A DNA stretch of 47,980 bases from Bdellovibrionales bacterium (GCA_023299885.1 JALZUS010000005.1:1-47980); one strand, 5' to 3'; counted from the first letter of the stretch, positions 16,613 to 25,254 are shown. The notes: generated by a model not told the origin, from the sequence alone. Made by a program: numbers and translations.

Positions 16613-17380
16613 TTAAAAGTTCATCATTAGGCCGGCGTTGATAAAATCAGAGGTAAACTGATAGTCACCAGAAATAGCCGCGTAGTTTTTGTATTCTAAG
16701 GTAAACCACATGCCGTTAATCCCGTACTCATCATCAAGCCTTGCTGCTTGGTTTTTTGAAATGCCAGAAAGTGAAAAGCCTATGCCAACAGAGCCCTGCC
16801 CAAGTAATGATGCAGCAAACTTAGGGCTTTTAAAATCATCATCAATTTCAAAATAACCTGTAAAGCCCACTCCACCTCTTACATAGGGGAGGATGATTTG
16901 ATGGTCAGAAAACTGTATAGTCCAAAGTAATCCTGTCGTCATAGGAAAAGCAAAAAGTTTGAGTTTATCAATTTCAGAAGGTTGAGGTGTTGCTGTGTCG
17001 GTAAAAATACCTCGACCGCTAGCAAACATAAGCCCAATTTCATTATCCCAGCTAATACGGCCAAACTTTTTTGTAAGAGGTTTAGCGTAATTAAACATTA
17101 ATATTGGGTTATCGTCGCGGTCATAAATTTCTACAAACTCACGCCCATTGCCGTTTTTAAGTTCATTTAATTGAAGTTGTCCAAATTTTATAGAGCTGCC
17201 GTAGCTTTCTTTAGATTTTTGGTGGCCATAAATATGAACACGGTCAGAAGTAATACGAGTAAGCCCCTTATCTGCATTAGGGTGTGCCAGTTTTATGTTT
17301 CTGTTGGTGTCATTAATATAAGTACTGGCCTGTAAGTTTGAGGCACAAAAAATAAAAGCAATAAAGTAAAATAAACGCAT
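16613..17380 (-). CDS. Exported protein, probable outer-membrane beta-barrel
   Basis: 255 residues with signal peptide MRLFYFIAFIFCASNLQAS. The mature part alternates hydrophobic and polar residues in strand-sized blocks (GRISWDNEIGLMFASG, IILPYVRGGVGFTGYFEID, GQGSVGIGFSLSGI, MWFTLEYKNYAAISGDY), and the last residue is Phe (INAGLMMNF), the usual C-terminal signal for BAM-dependent barrel assembly. This suggests an 8-10-strand barrel; no family recognised. Its ATG overlaps the stop of the CFI-box gene by one base, so the two are translationally coupled and may form an envelope pair. Confidence 0.72.
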   Translation of the reverse strand: MRLFYFIAFIFCASNLQASTYINDTNRNIKLAHPNADKGLTRITSDRVHIYGHQKSKESYGSSIKFGQLQLNELKNGNGREFVEIYDRDDNPILMFNYAKPLTKKFGRISWDNEIGLMFASGRGIFTDTATPQPSEIDKLKLFAFPMTTGLLWTIQFSDHQIILPYVRGGVGFTGYFEIDDDFKSPKFAASLLGQGSVGIGFSLSGISKNQAARLDDEYGINGMWFTLEYKNYAAISGDYQFTSDFINAGLMMNF

Positions 17381-18708
17381 TAGCTAAAAATCTTTCTTTT
17401 GTTGAAAATTAAAAAAAGTAGAACTGCCGTCAAAAGTAAAAGTAGTAAGCTTAAAGTTAAACCTATCTTTAAACTTAAAGCAGCAAAAACCCATACAGGG
17501 TAAAGAGCCGCTCGGGTTATACTGCGTAGGGTATCATTGCCATATAGATTGCGGGCAAGCTTGGGGCCAATGTTGTAGTACTTATGGATAAGGTAGATGC
17601 CTACTTTATTTTTAGCCATAAAAGTATTTCTAAAGGTCCTAAAAGTTTCAACTTTATTTGAAAAGCTAGAGCCATAAGCTGCCGTTGTAATAAAGCAATT
17701 TAGATCGTCTTCTAAAAGACCAGCGACTTCGCCTGGTCTTCCTGAGAATTGGCAACCATTAGTAAAGGGATCGCCTCCAATATTTGCCACGGCACCAGCT
17801 GCATTATTGCATAGAACTGGGTTAGTTGCAGACATATCAAAATCTAAAGCAGTAAAAAAATTATAAAAGTTTCCAGCATCATCAACCATAGCAGTTCTAA
17901 AATCATAAGAAGTGCCATTTTGTAAATCAATAATGGATTCACTCACAACACGATTGTTTTCGTCGTCCCAATCTAAAAGTTGGTTGTTGGCGTTACGTCC
18001 ACCCACTAAAGCTGAAGGGTCGATCCTAGAAAAGTCTTCTCCATACATCACAAGTATTTGGTTAAGATCATCAGTTTGCCCTAAAGCTTGGCCGCCTGTT
18101 ATAGCGACCTTCTCATTACCCCTAGTGATTTCCCAATTGCAGAAGCCGGAAGCATTATTAAGACAGTCTGAGTTACCGCTAAGCGCATTACCCATAATTT
18201 CAATCCTAATGGCTAAAGTTTCTTCACCAACTGTCAGAGTAAAGGTTTCTGCATCGTTGTTGGCGCAACTTGGGTTTTCCATAGCGTCACAAATATCATC
18301 CCAATCAACAGTCAAAGAGGCATTGCCAGCATTATTGTTGGTGCCTTCAGTATCTTCAACTATCTCGGTGTTGTCATAAGCTAATGTGGGCTCGGTATTT
18401 GGGATTGTTGTATTAAAATTTAAAATAAGTTGTGTGCTTGTTAATATATGCCTTGGGTTGCAGGCAACTCCATCATCACAACAGTTATCGCAAGTGCCGC
18501 CATCAGCATTGCAGTTGTCTGGATTGATACAGGCTCGCTGAACATCGCCTGCGATACCACCATAAATAGTAAAGGTCGCAATATCAAAATTAGATCGGCC
18601 ACTTTCTGGTACAGAAAGATTAGAAATCTGTGCAAAGCTTATAGATCCAAAGAAAAGTATTATTAATAAAGCAAATAGTTTTGTTGATAATTTTGCAGAG
18701 TAAGTCAT
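17380..18708 (-). CDS. Exported Cys-rich protein with CFI-box C-terminal anchor
   Basis: 442 residues: signal peptide (about 1-26, ending SISFAQ), a Cys-rich patch (CNADGGTCDNCCDDGVAC, about 65-82), a beta-rich extracellular part in which Asp, Asn and Thr are frequent, then the CFI box CFITTAAYGSSFSNKVE (about 341-357) followed by FRTFRN, YYNIGPKLA and a long hydrophobic segment near 408-433 with KRKIFS at the end. This C-terminal layout, CFI box plus TM plus basic tail, is a known sorting-like module found in myxobacteria and relatives. The protein is likely envelope-anchored. Coupled to the barrel-like protein downstream. Biological role unknown. Confidence 0.75.
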   Translation of the reverse strand: MTYSAKLSTKLFALLIILFFGSISFAQISNLSVPESGRSNFDIATFTIYGGIAGDVQRACINPDNCNADGGTCDNCCDDGVACNPRHILTSTQLILNFNTTIPNTEPTLAYDNTEIVEDTEGTNNNAGNASLTVDWDDICDAMENPSCANNDAETFTLTVGEETLAIRIEIMGNALSGNSDCLNNASGFCNWEITRGNEKVAITGGQALGQTDDLNQILVMYGEDFSRIDPSALVGGRNANNQLLDWDDENNRVVSESIIDLQNGTSYDFRTAMVDDAGNFYNFFTALDFDMSATNPVLCNNAAGAVANIGGDPFTNGCQFSGRPGEVAGLLEDDLNCFITTAAYGSSFSNKVETFRTFRNTFMAKNKVGIYLIHKYYNIGPKLARNLYGNDTLRSITRAALYPVWVFAALSLKIGLTLSLLLLLLTAVLLFLIFNKRKIFS

Positions 18709-18795
18709 GAATAAATTGCATCATGATAGGGCATGAAACACAAGTTTTTAGGCCCTTCTAGGCGGTTTACTAGCCCCTAATTTTTGAATATTTTT

Positions 18796-19782
18796 TTAGC
18801 AAAAAAGCTTTTCGGCAATCTGAATTCCGTTGAGGGCAGCTCCCTTTAAAATATTGTCAGCGGTTACCCAAAAAAGCCAAGTATTGGGTTGGCGGTCTTT
18901 ATGGATCCTGCCTACATAGACTTCGTTTTTGCCATCATTAAAAAGTACAGTAGGGTAGTCGTCGCCCTCAATGACCTCTAAGCCCTCTTGGCTTTTAAGT
19001 GTGTTAATAAATTCATCTTTGGTAATGTCTTTATCTAAAGTTACCCATACAGCTTCAGCATGCCCATTAAGAGTAGGCACTCTTACAGTAAAGGCTGACA
19101 TATTAATATCTGTTCCTAATATTTTAGGAGTCTCAGACATAATTTTGATTTCTTCTGTGCAAAAGCCATCATCTTTAAAAGAACCAATTTGTGGTATTGA
19201 ATTAAAAGCAATTTGTTTTGTGAAAATACCGCTAGAGGTATCGACCTTTTCATTAGCTATGGCCTGCTTAAGCTGATTGATAAGCTCTTGTTTGGCAGCA
19301 ATACCTGCGCCGCTTACAGATTGGTAAGAGGCAACGCGTACATCTTTTAAACCAAATTTTTTCAAAGGGTTAAGGGCTACAGCTAATTGGATTGTCGAGC
19401 AGTTCGGGTTGGCAATAATCTCTTTCTTTGTTTTGTCGAGCAGGTGGCCATTTACTTCGGGGACAACAAGCTTGTGATCTTTAGACATCCTAAAGGCAGC
19501 TGAGTTATCAATAGCAAAGGCGCCAGCGGCTTCAGCTTTTGGAGCCCATGCTTTACTAATGTCATCGCCAGACGAAAAGAAAACAACATCAAGGCCGTCA
19601 AAACAGCCTTCAGAAAGGGCGCTTACTGTCCAGTCTTGGCTATTGCATTTTAATTTTCTGCCAACACTATTCTCGCTCGCAAAAGGGCGGAGCTCTTTTA
19701 ATGGGAAATTACGCTCTTCAATAAGTTTTAAAAAGCTTTGTCCAACAATACCGGTAGCTCCGACGACTCCTACTTTATACAT
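18796..19782 (-). CDS. asd: Aspartate-semialdehyde dehydrogenase
   Basis: 328 residues. NADPH-dependent reduction of aspartyl phosphate, feeding lysine, diaminopimelate, threonine and methionine synthesis. Shows VGVVGATGIVGQSFL, FASENSVGRKL, FFSSGDDISK, the catalytic Cys in IANPNCSTIQLAVAL, SYQSVSGAG, and TVRVPTLNGHAEAVWVTL. Good AGAGG upstream of ATG. In the minus-strand group after the pssA pair with 37 bases between. Confidence 0.95.
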   Translation of the reverse strand: MYKVGVVGATGIVGQSFLKLIEERNFPLKELRPFASENSVGRKLKCNSQDWTVSALSEGCFDGLDVVFFSSGDDISKAWAPKAEAAGAFAIDNSAAFRMSKDHKLVVPEVNGHLLDKTKKEIIANPNCSTIQLAVALNPLKKFGLKDVRVASYQSVSGAGIAAKQELINQLKQAIANEKVDTSSGIFTKQIAFNSIPQIGSFKDDGFCTEEIKIMSETPKILGTDINMSAFTVRVPTLNGHAEAVWVTLDKDITKDEFINTLKSQEGLEVIEGDDYPTVLFNDGKNEVYVGRIHKDRQPNTWLFWVTADNILKGAALNGIQIAEKLFC

Positions 19783-19819
19783 ATAAACCTCTTTATTAAG
19801 ATACGATTTTCTGCCTGAA

Positions 19820-20593
19820 CTATTTAGTTACTGACTTAGATGCTGATAATTTTGCTGTAATTTTCTTACCTTTTTTGAAAAAACCAATCACAGCACCCAG
19901 TGTTGCATAAGTCATAAATAAAACAAAAAACATAATGCCAGGGTTAAGTGCAATGATCGTGCAAATAAGGACTCCACCAACTAAAAATGTAAAAGGAAGT
20001 CGTTTTTTTAAGTCTACGTCTTTAAAAGATCTATAGTTAAAATCACTCACCATAACAAAAGCTAAAAGAAGCATCATAAATAAAAGCAAGAAAGAGTTTT
20101 TAGTTGTGAAATTGAGCTCATGAAAAGCGAGCACTGCACTTGAAATAATACCCGCAGCCATAGGAATGGGGAGGCCTTGAAAATAAGTGGTATCAGAAAT
20201 TTGTTTTTGTACATTAAATCGTGCCAACCTTAGGGCGCCACAAGCTAAATATAAAAAGGCAGCTACCCAGCCTATGCGTCCTAAGTCTTTTAGGGTCATA
20301 TAGTACATTAATAGTGAAGGGGCGAGGCCAAAACTTATAAGGTCATTAAGAGAATCGTATTCAGCACCAAAAGCGCTTGTAGCATTGGTCATTCTTGCTA
20401 CTCGGCCATCTAACAAATCAAAAACAGCAGCGGCAATAATAAAGTAAGCTGCGGCTACATAGTTTTGCTCCATAGTTTTTAGTATGGAAAAGAAACCACA
20501 AAATAAATTAAAAGTGGTTAATAAGTTGGGTAAAATATAAATTTTAATATTTAATTTATCTTGTTGTTCTTGATCGATATAATCATCGTTCAT
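19820..20593 (-). CDS. pssA: CDP-diacylglycerol-serine O-phosphatidyltransferase
   Basis: 257 residues of a multi-pass membrane protein of the CDP-alcohol phosphatidyltransferase family. The catalytic pattern DGxxAR-x8-GxxxDxxxD reads DGRVARMTNATSAFGAEYDS then LND (about 63-85). N-terminal LPNLLTTFNLFCGF and later ARFNVQK and FQGLPIPMAAG support phosphatidylserine synthase of the PssA type II branch. Six or more hydrophobic segments and a Lys-rich tail. ATG overlaps the preceding stop by one base: coupled to a lipid kinase-like gene, so the pair likely supplies phosphatidylserine and phosphatidylethanolamine. Confidence 0.92.
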   Translation of the reverse strand: MNDDYIDQEQQDKLNIKIYILPNLLTTFNLFCGFFSILKTMEQNYVAAAYFIIAAAVFDLLDGRVARMTNATSAFGAEYDSLNDLISFGLAPSLLMYYMTLKDLGRIGWVAAFLYLACGALRLARFNVQKQISDTTYFQGLPIPMAAGIISSAVLAFHELNFTTKNSFLLLFMMLLLAFVMVSDFNYRSFKDVDLKKRLPFTFLVGGVLICTIIALNPGIMFFVLFMTYATLGAVIGFFKKGKKITAKLSASKSVTK

Positions 20594-21219
20594 TACAGGC
20601 CTCCAAAAATATAAAACAATCCATAAAGACTTGCTGAAGAAAGTATAGGGAAACTAAAATTATCGTCTATATCAAAAGGCGTAAAGAGCTCAGAAAGGGC
20701 ACCAATAAAGCCTGTGAGCATGCTTACAATAAAAAGTCTTTCATTCATAGTTTGTGTTACTAAAAAATAAATACATGCAATTGTGGCTGAAGCTAGTAAG
20801 GCAGCAAAACTTCCTTGCAGAGTCTTCTTTTTATATATTTTTTCTTTGCCATAAATAATTCCTACTGCGCTAGCTATAGGGTCGGCAAAGGCTAAAAGAA
20901 TTAAGCTTAAGAGTACAATATTTTTTGGAAAAATAAGTATAATAGCTAAGGCACCAACAGAAAAGTAACTTGTGCCTGCGTATGAATTCACCTCATGAGA
21001 CCTTGTGACTGGCTTTAAAATAGCCATGACATAGGTGTTTACTTTTGGAAAGTTAAGCCTAAACGTGTCAATGCCTAGGCAAAATATTACAGAGAGTAAG
21101 GCGGCTTGAAAGGCTGCAGAAAAACTTAATTGATAATATATAAAAGCATAAAGGCAAATTGCAGAAGCATGCCAAATTTTACGAGTTATATGTAAGTCAC
21201 TTGTATTTTTATATTCCAA
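20593..21219 (-). CDS. Diacylglycerol/polyprenol kinase family protein
   Basis: 208 residues, polytopic inner-membrane protein. ITRKIWHAS at the start and ADPIASAVGIIYGKEKIYKKKTLQGSFA (about 111-138, quoted by its parts ADPIASAVG and KKTLQGS) match the CTP-dependent SEC59/DGK1/VTE5 kinase family, which phosphorylates dolichol, phytol or diacylglycerol. The C-terminal SELFTPFDIDDNFSFPI carries the acidic DD pair expected there. Coupled to pssA, so phosphorylating diacylglycerol to phosphatidate for CDP-diacylglycerol is a reasonable guess; the substrate is not proven. Confidence 0.85.
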   Translation of the reverse strand: MEYKNTSDLHITRKIWHASAICLYAFIYYQLSFSAAFQAALLSVIFCLGIDTFRLNFPKVNTYVMAILKPVTRSHEVNSYAGTSYFSVGALAIILIFPKNIVLLSLILLAFADPIASAVGIIYGKEKIYKKKTLQGSFAALLASATIACIYFLVTQTMNERLFIVSMLTGFIGALSELFTPFDIDDNFSFPILSSASLYGLFYIFGGL

Positions 21220-21372
21220 ATTTTTCTCATTAGTTTTTTGTTTACTTGTGCACAGTTTTATACAATTTAAGCAGAATGGTGTCTATGCAAGCAGAGTTGA
21301 GCTTTGTAGCTATAAATCCTTGTAACTATTGATATATTAGACAGTTCTATAAAAATAACAGTCTATAGTGAG

Positions 21373-21429
21373 ATTTGGAGCTGAAAAGCCTTTAAATGGG
21401 CTTACACAGCTCTTTTTTGGCCTCCAAAT
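21373..21429 (+). promoter_or_regulatory. Attenuator-like leader with two competing hairpins
   Basis: GAGCTG (21378-21383) pairs with CAGCTC (21407-21412), enclosing AAGCC/GGCTT, and is followed by TTTTTT: a terminator shape inside the leader of the gene at 21448. ATTTGGAG (21373-21380) can instead pair with CTCCAAAT (21422-21429), which would break the terminator. There is no plus-strand gene upstream that needs a terminator. A further near-dyad TAGACAGTT/AACAGTCTA lies at 21338-21365. Confidence 0.45.
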
Positions 21430-21447
21430 TGCTTATTTATAGTACTA

Positions 21448-22281
21448 ATGAAGTTTTTAATACTATTGATGATTCTAGCTATGGGTACTGCTGTAAATTC
21501 TTTTGCAGCGGAGCCTGTTGTAAAAAAAGTGGCAGAAGAGGCCCCGCGTTTTGATAATGGGCTTATTCTTCTTAAAGAAATCAATAATAAGAAATCATTA
21601 AATGATAAAATTTTTAATCAAGAAGTGAAGGTAGATCTTCATGAGAAGTATCAAGAGTATTTTGGCCATACACGTTCTGAAGAATTGCTTTTTAGTAAAA
21701 ACAGAGTTGATAATTACATAGAGTACTCGCCTGGTGTTTGGGTAGGTACAGAAGAAGATGAGCGTAGAAAAAAGAAATACTCTCAGTTTGTGCTAAGAAA
21801 AGTAACTGAGTTTCATCTAGACAGCTGGGCAAGAAGTAATAGCTACGCAAAGCACGCCTATAAGGCAAAAGAAAGATTAAAAAATATTAATGTTGAGTTT
21901 AGGCCCAAGTATTCTGTGAATATGCGCTATTCTTTAACGGGTAATTTTTTAGATGTGAGTTTAAAAAACCCTTACAAAATAGATACTAAATTAAGAATGG
22001 TTTTTTCAGGTGGATTGGGTAATTTTTCAAGCCCAGATTTTTTGCTTAAAATGAGAAAAAGTTTTAGAAGTAACTGGAGCTTGCTCACTGACTACCAATT
22101 TAATAAAGGGCGAATGTCCTTTACTTTGAAAAGAAAGTTTAGAAAAAACTTATCAGCCTTTTTGTCTGGATCGACAGGCTTTAGTGAAAATTCATGGATT
22201 TATTCTTTACAGGACTATAAGCCTAACGAGTCGGTAAAAGTGGATAAGCGCATCCTTGTTGGCTTTAAATGGAGTACTTAA
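21448..22281 (+). CDS. Exported protein of unknown function, basic beta-rich
   Basis: 277 residues, signal peptide MKFLILLMILAMGTAVNSFAAE. The N-terminal mature part is charged and helical, then from about residue 148 come repeated amphipathic strands (VEFRPKYSVNMRYSLTGNF, LDVSLKN, RMVFSGGLGNF, WSLLTDYQFNKGRMSFTLKRKF, LSAFLSGSTGF, RILVGFKWST), compatible with a small barrel or beta-sheet outer-membrane domain. Very rich in Lys and Arg. No Shine-Dalgarno; TATAGT four bases before ATG hints at either a leaderless start or weak translation. The leader carries an attenuator-like hairpin. No family recognised. Confidence 0.7.
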   Translation: MKFLILLMILAMGTAVNSFAAEPVVKKVAEEAPRFDNGLILLKEINNKKSLNDKIFNQEVKVDLHEKYQEYFGHTRSEELLFSKNRVDNYIEYSPGVWVGTEEDERRKKKYSQFVLRKVTEFHLDSWARSNSYAKHAYKAKERLKNINVEFRPKYSVNMRYSLTGNFLDVSLKNPYKIDTKLRMVFSGGLGNFSSPDFLLKMRKSFRSNWSLLTDYQFNKGRMSFTLKRKFRKNLSAFLSGSTGFSENSWIYSLQDYKPNESVKVDKRILVGFKWST

Positions 22282-22428
22282 ATTAATCACTCTAGATATT
22301 AGTCCTGCAGCATATAGATTGAGATCTAGTCCAGTTCTTTTATTCAACAATTTCAAGCCTTTATCTGTTTTTAAAACCATGTCATTATTGTGTGGACTTA
22401 AAAAATAGAAATCACAAGGAGTGAAGAA

Positions 22429-23205
22429 GTGAAGAAGATAAAGTTAGTATTATTAAGCTTAGTTTGCAGTATTTTTGCTGTTAGTTGTGTTTCAAAAGAT
22501 CAGTTGCAAAAGACTTTAGCTGATAATCCTGAAATTTTAGTAGAAGCGATTAAGAAAAATCCAAAACAAATCATTGATGCATTAAATGCAGCGGCACAAG
22601 AGGCACGTAAATCAGCTGAAGGTGATAGAGCAGCTAATGAAGCTAAAAAGCTTGATGAAGAGTTTAAGAATCCTAAAAAACCAGAACTTGCAGCTAACAG
22701 AGCTTATTGGGGTCCAAAAAATGCTCCAATTACAATTGTTGAGTACTCTGACTTTGAGTGCCCATTCTGTACTCGTGGTTATAATACTGTAAAAGAAGTG
22801 AAAAAAGCTTACGGAGATAAAGTAAGAGTTTTATACAAACATTTACCTTTAGATTTCCATCCTATGGCTATGCCAGCGGCTAAGTATTTTGAGGCTATTG
22901 CACTGCAAAGCCCAGAAAAAGCTTATAAATTTCATGACATAGTTTTTGATAATCAAAAAAGAATGTCATCTGAAAAAGAAAAGTTCTTAGATGAAACAGC
23001 TAAAAAAGTAGGAGCTAACCTAGCTAAAGTTAAAAAAGATTTAGACTCAGACGAAGTTAACAGCAGAGTTAAGGCTGATATGGCGGAGGCTGCTAAGTTT
23101 GGTTTTTCAGGAACTCCTGGTTTCTTGATTAACGGTGTGTCTCTTAAAGGCGCGTACCCATTCCCTAATTTTAAAACAATCATTGATAAGCATCTAAACA
23201 AGTAA
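22429..23205 (+). CDS. DsbA-family thioredoxin-fold lipoprotein
   Basis: 258 residues from GTG 22429 (AAGGAG eight bases upstream). Lipoprotein signal with lipobox FAVSC (Cys20). Residues 21-90 form a Lys/Ala-rich helical spacer, LQKTLADNPEILVEAIKKNP being like the N-terminal segment of other DsbA-like disulfide proteins. The thioredoxin fold starts at about 95: IVEYSDFECPFC with redox Cys111/Cys114, KHLPLDFHPMA, a helical insertion, and cis-proline GTPGFLING. Likely a membrane-tethered periplasmic thiol oxidoreductase or disulfide isomerase. Closed by the terminator at 23230. Confidence 0.9.
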   Translation: MKKIKLVLLSLVCSIFAVSCVSKDQLQKTLADNPEILVEAIKKNPKQIIDALNAAAQEARKSAEGDRAANEAKKLDEEFKNPKKPELAANRAYWGPKNAPITIVEYSDFECPFCTRGYNTVKEVKKAYGDKVRVLYKHLPLDFHPMAMPAAKYFEAIALQSPEKAYKFHDIVFDNQKRMSSEKEKFLDETAKKVGANLAKVKKDLDSDEVNSRVKADMAEAAKFGFSGTPGFLINGVSLKGAYPFPNFKTIIDKHLNK

Positions 23206-23229
23206 ACTAAGTTTAGAATTTTAATGATG

Positions 23230-23258
23230 AAAGCCGTGCCCAGTGCTCGGCTTTTTTT
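23230..23258 (+). terminator. Intrinsic terminator after DsbA-like gene
   Basis: AAAGCCG (23230-23236) pairs with CGGCTTT (23248-23254), 11-base loop, then a run of T to 23258. Confidence 0.8.
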
Positions 23259-23286
23259 ATGTAAAAAACGAGTTACAGCGCACCGC

Positions 23287-23359
23287 TTCGCAAAAAGGTA
23301 CCAGGCAGTTAGCTGCGACTCACTGCTTCGCAGCTAACTGCCTGGTACCTTTTTGCGAA
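23287..23359. repeat. 73-bp perfect palindrome (31-bp arms, 11-base loop)
   Basis: The left arm 23287-23317 and right arm 23329-23359 are exact reverse complements; the arms run TTCGCAAAAAGGTACCAGGC... to ...TTAGCTGCG. The loop reads ACTCACTGCTT. A near-direct repeat CAC(C/T)GCTTCGCA occurs at 23281-23292 and 23321-23332. GC content is above its surroundings. There is no T-run, so it is not a standard terminator. It lies between the dsbA-like terminator and the convergent sfsA stop. A REP- or MITE-like element is the best reading. Confidence 0.85.
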
Positions 23360-23372
23360 ACATCGCGTTAGG

Positions 23373-24110
23373 TCACAGCTTTAGAGGGACTTTCTTTACC
23401 ATTTCAATTTTATCTTTTGAGACTTCAAACATAAGGGGCGTAATGATAACACCTTCTTCTTTTGCCTGAGATAAAAGCTCTGCGTAAGTAGGGTCAATTT
23501 CTTTAGCGGGGCTAAAACTTGTGATGTCAGTGCGCTGAATAACAAAAACTAATTCAACGGTATGGCCTTTTTTCTTCAGCTCTATAAGCTCTCGTATATG
23601 CTTTTGCCCACGAGTTGTAACTGCATCAGGAAACAAAGCTTTTTTTCCTTCACGCATGGTTACGTTTTTAACTTCTATAAAATGAAGTGTATTATTGTCG
23701 AAGTCTTCTTGAGTAAAAGTTTTTTTGCCATTTAGCTCTTCGTTGTTCCAAAAGCATAAATCAAAACGAGTTTCCTTACTTATCTTTACTTCAGGCTTTG
23801 CGAATTTATATTTTTTCCAAGGTTTATAGGTTTTATTCTCCCAAAGCTCGTAGACCAATTTGTTGGGCATGCCAGTATGGACGCCTATCCAGCTATCGGT
23901 ATCTTTAATAGCAAACAGTGTGTGCTTTAGTTTTCTTTTTGGATCGTTGTTGGTGCTAAACAAGCAATCAGCATTATCTATGAGGCAGCCCTTCATGCTT
24001 CCTGTATTGGGAGTATGGGCTGTAATGACTTCGCCCTTGTATTTTATATCTGCAAAAAAACGCTTATAGCGCTTAACAAATTTACCTGTATTAAGTTTTG
24101 GTAGTTCCAT
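23373..24110 (-). CDS. sfsA: SfsA family protein
   Basis: 245 residues. Family signatures: RYKRFFADIKYKGEVITAHTPNTGSMKGC (in parts HTPNTGSM near 32-39), SWIGVHTGMPNK, RFDLCFWN, IEVKNVTM, FPDAVTTRGQKHIREL and the FVIQRTD strand. SfsA proteins were named for maltose utilisation in Escherichia coli and have an OB-like domain plus a restriction-nuclease-like core (RFD...E-K); their true function is unsettled. Divergent from lipA with a 165-base region in which nothing certain was recognised. Confidence 0.93.
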   Translation of the reverse strand: MELPKLNTGKFVKRYKRFFADIKYKGEVITAHTPNTGSMKGCLIDNADCLFSTNNDPKRKLKHTLFAIKDTDSWIGVHTGMPNKLVYELWENKTYKPWKKYKFAKPEVKISKETRFDLCFWNNEELNGKKTFTQEDFDNNTLHFIEVKNVTMREGKKALFPDAVTTRGQKHIRELIELKKKGHTVELVFVIQRTDITSFSPAKEIDPTYAELLSQAKEEGVIITPLMFEVSKDKIEMVKKVPLKL

Positions 24111-24275
24111 AAAAGCTTAAGTAGCAGTTAAAAAGCTAAAAACACAGTATTGTGCAGGTAAAATAGGCATAATAAGCATTAAAAACACTTAAAATATTAA
24201 ACTGGAGGGGGCTCTTATCTACTAAAATAGGGCGTCTTCAGGTAGAACAAACTATTAAAATAAAGGACTAAAGAT

Positions 24276-25220
24276 ATGCTTGCAGACAAACAGGGTAGAA
24301 AACCCACTTGGATTAAAGTAAAAGCCCCAGCTGGCGATAGCTACCTCGACATAAAAGATATGCTGGGCGAACTTAAATTAGCCACTGTATGCCAAGAGGC
24401 AAGATGTCCTAACATTGCAGAATGTTGGGGCGGTGGTACGGCCACATTTATGTTAATGGGTGAAGTTTGCACCCGTGGTTGCCGCTTTTGTTCTGTGAAA
24501 ACCGGAAACCCAAAAGGTGTTATCGACACAGAAGAGCCACAAAAAGTGGGTTATGCTATTTCTCAAATGGGTTTAGAGTATGTTGTTTTAACAAGTGTTG
24601 ATCGCGATGACTTACCTGATGAAGGCTCGGGCCATTTTGCTGAAACTGTAGAAGTGATTAAAAAGCATAAACCTAATTTAATAGTTGAAGTTTTAACGCC
24701 AGACTTTAAAGGCAATATGGACTATGTTGCTAAAATCGTAGACGCTGGCCCGGATGTTTTTGCTCATAATATTGAAACGGTAGAGCGCTTGCAAAAATCT
24801 GTAAGAGACCCGCGTGCCGGCTACAAGCAGTCTATGGATGTTTTGGATTATGCTAAAAAAAGGAATCCTAAGCGTTATACAAAAACATCTATTATGCTGG
24901 GGCTTGGTGAAACAGATGAAGAGATTTTACAAACCTTAAAAGATTTACGTGCCATTGATTGTGACGTTGTTACTTTTGGTCAGTATCTGCAACCAGCAAA
25001 ACACAAATTAAAGGTAGATCGCTTTTATACTCCAGAAGAGTTTGCTTACTGGCAAAAAATAGCAGAAGACTTGGGCTTTTTATATGTAGCTAGTGGGCCT
25101 TTGGTGCGTAGTTCGTACAAAGCGGGTGAGTTCTTTATGAAGGGCGTAATTGAAAAAGCACGCAAGCAAGAAGAGATGGCTGGTTTAACAGACCGTGAAA
25201 TTTTAGATAGAGTTTTATAA
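24276..25220 (+). CDS. lipA: Lipoyl synthase
   Basis: Radical SAM enzyme inserting two sulfurs into octanoyl-carrier domains. 314 residues. Auxiliary cluster CQEARCPNIAEC (CxxxxCxxxxxC), radical SAM cluster CTRGCRFC (CxxxCxxC), TSVDRDDLPDEGSGHFA, HNIETVERL, and C-terminal RSSYKAGEF whose Ser completes the auxiliary cluster. AAGGA lies upstream. Followed 34 bases later by the E2 gene it modifies, then E3 and lipB: lipoylation enzymes grouped with their target. Confidence 0.97.
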   Translation: MLADKQGRKPTWIKVKAPAGDSYLDIKDMLGELKLATVCQEARCPNIAECWGGGTATFMLMGEVCTRGCRFCSVKTGNPKGVIDTEEPQKVGYAISQMGLEYVVLTSVDRDDLPDEGSGHFAETVEVIKKHKPNLIVEVLTPDFKGNMDYVAKIVDAGPDVFAHNIETVERLQKSVRDPRAGYKQSMDVLDYAKKRNPKRYTKTSIMLGLGETDEEILQTLKDLRAIDCDVVTFGQYLQPAKHKLKVDRFYTPEEFAYWQKIAEDLGFLYVASGPLVRSSYKAGEFFMKGVIEKARKQEEMAGLTDREILDRVL

Positions 25221-25254
25221 TTATTTATTTTTATTTACTGAGGAGAATTAAGTT

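Noticed and set aside
21402..21584. Minus-strand 60-residue open frame
   Set aside because: Opposite to the exported-protein signal peptide and leader hairpin; no ribosome site or family.
23287..23359. The long palindrome as a transcription terminator
   Set aside because: No T-run on either strand and a separate good terminator already ends the upstream gene.
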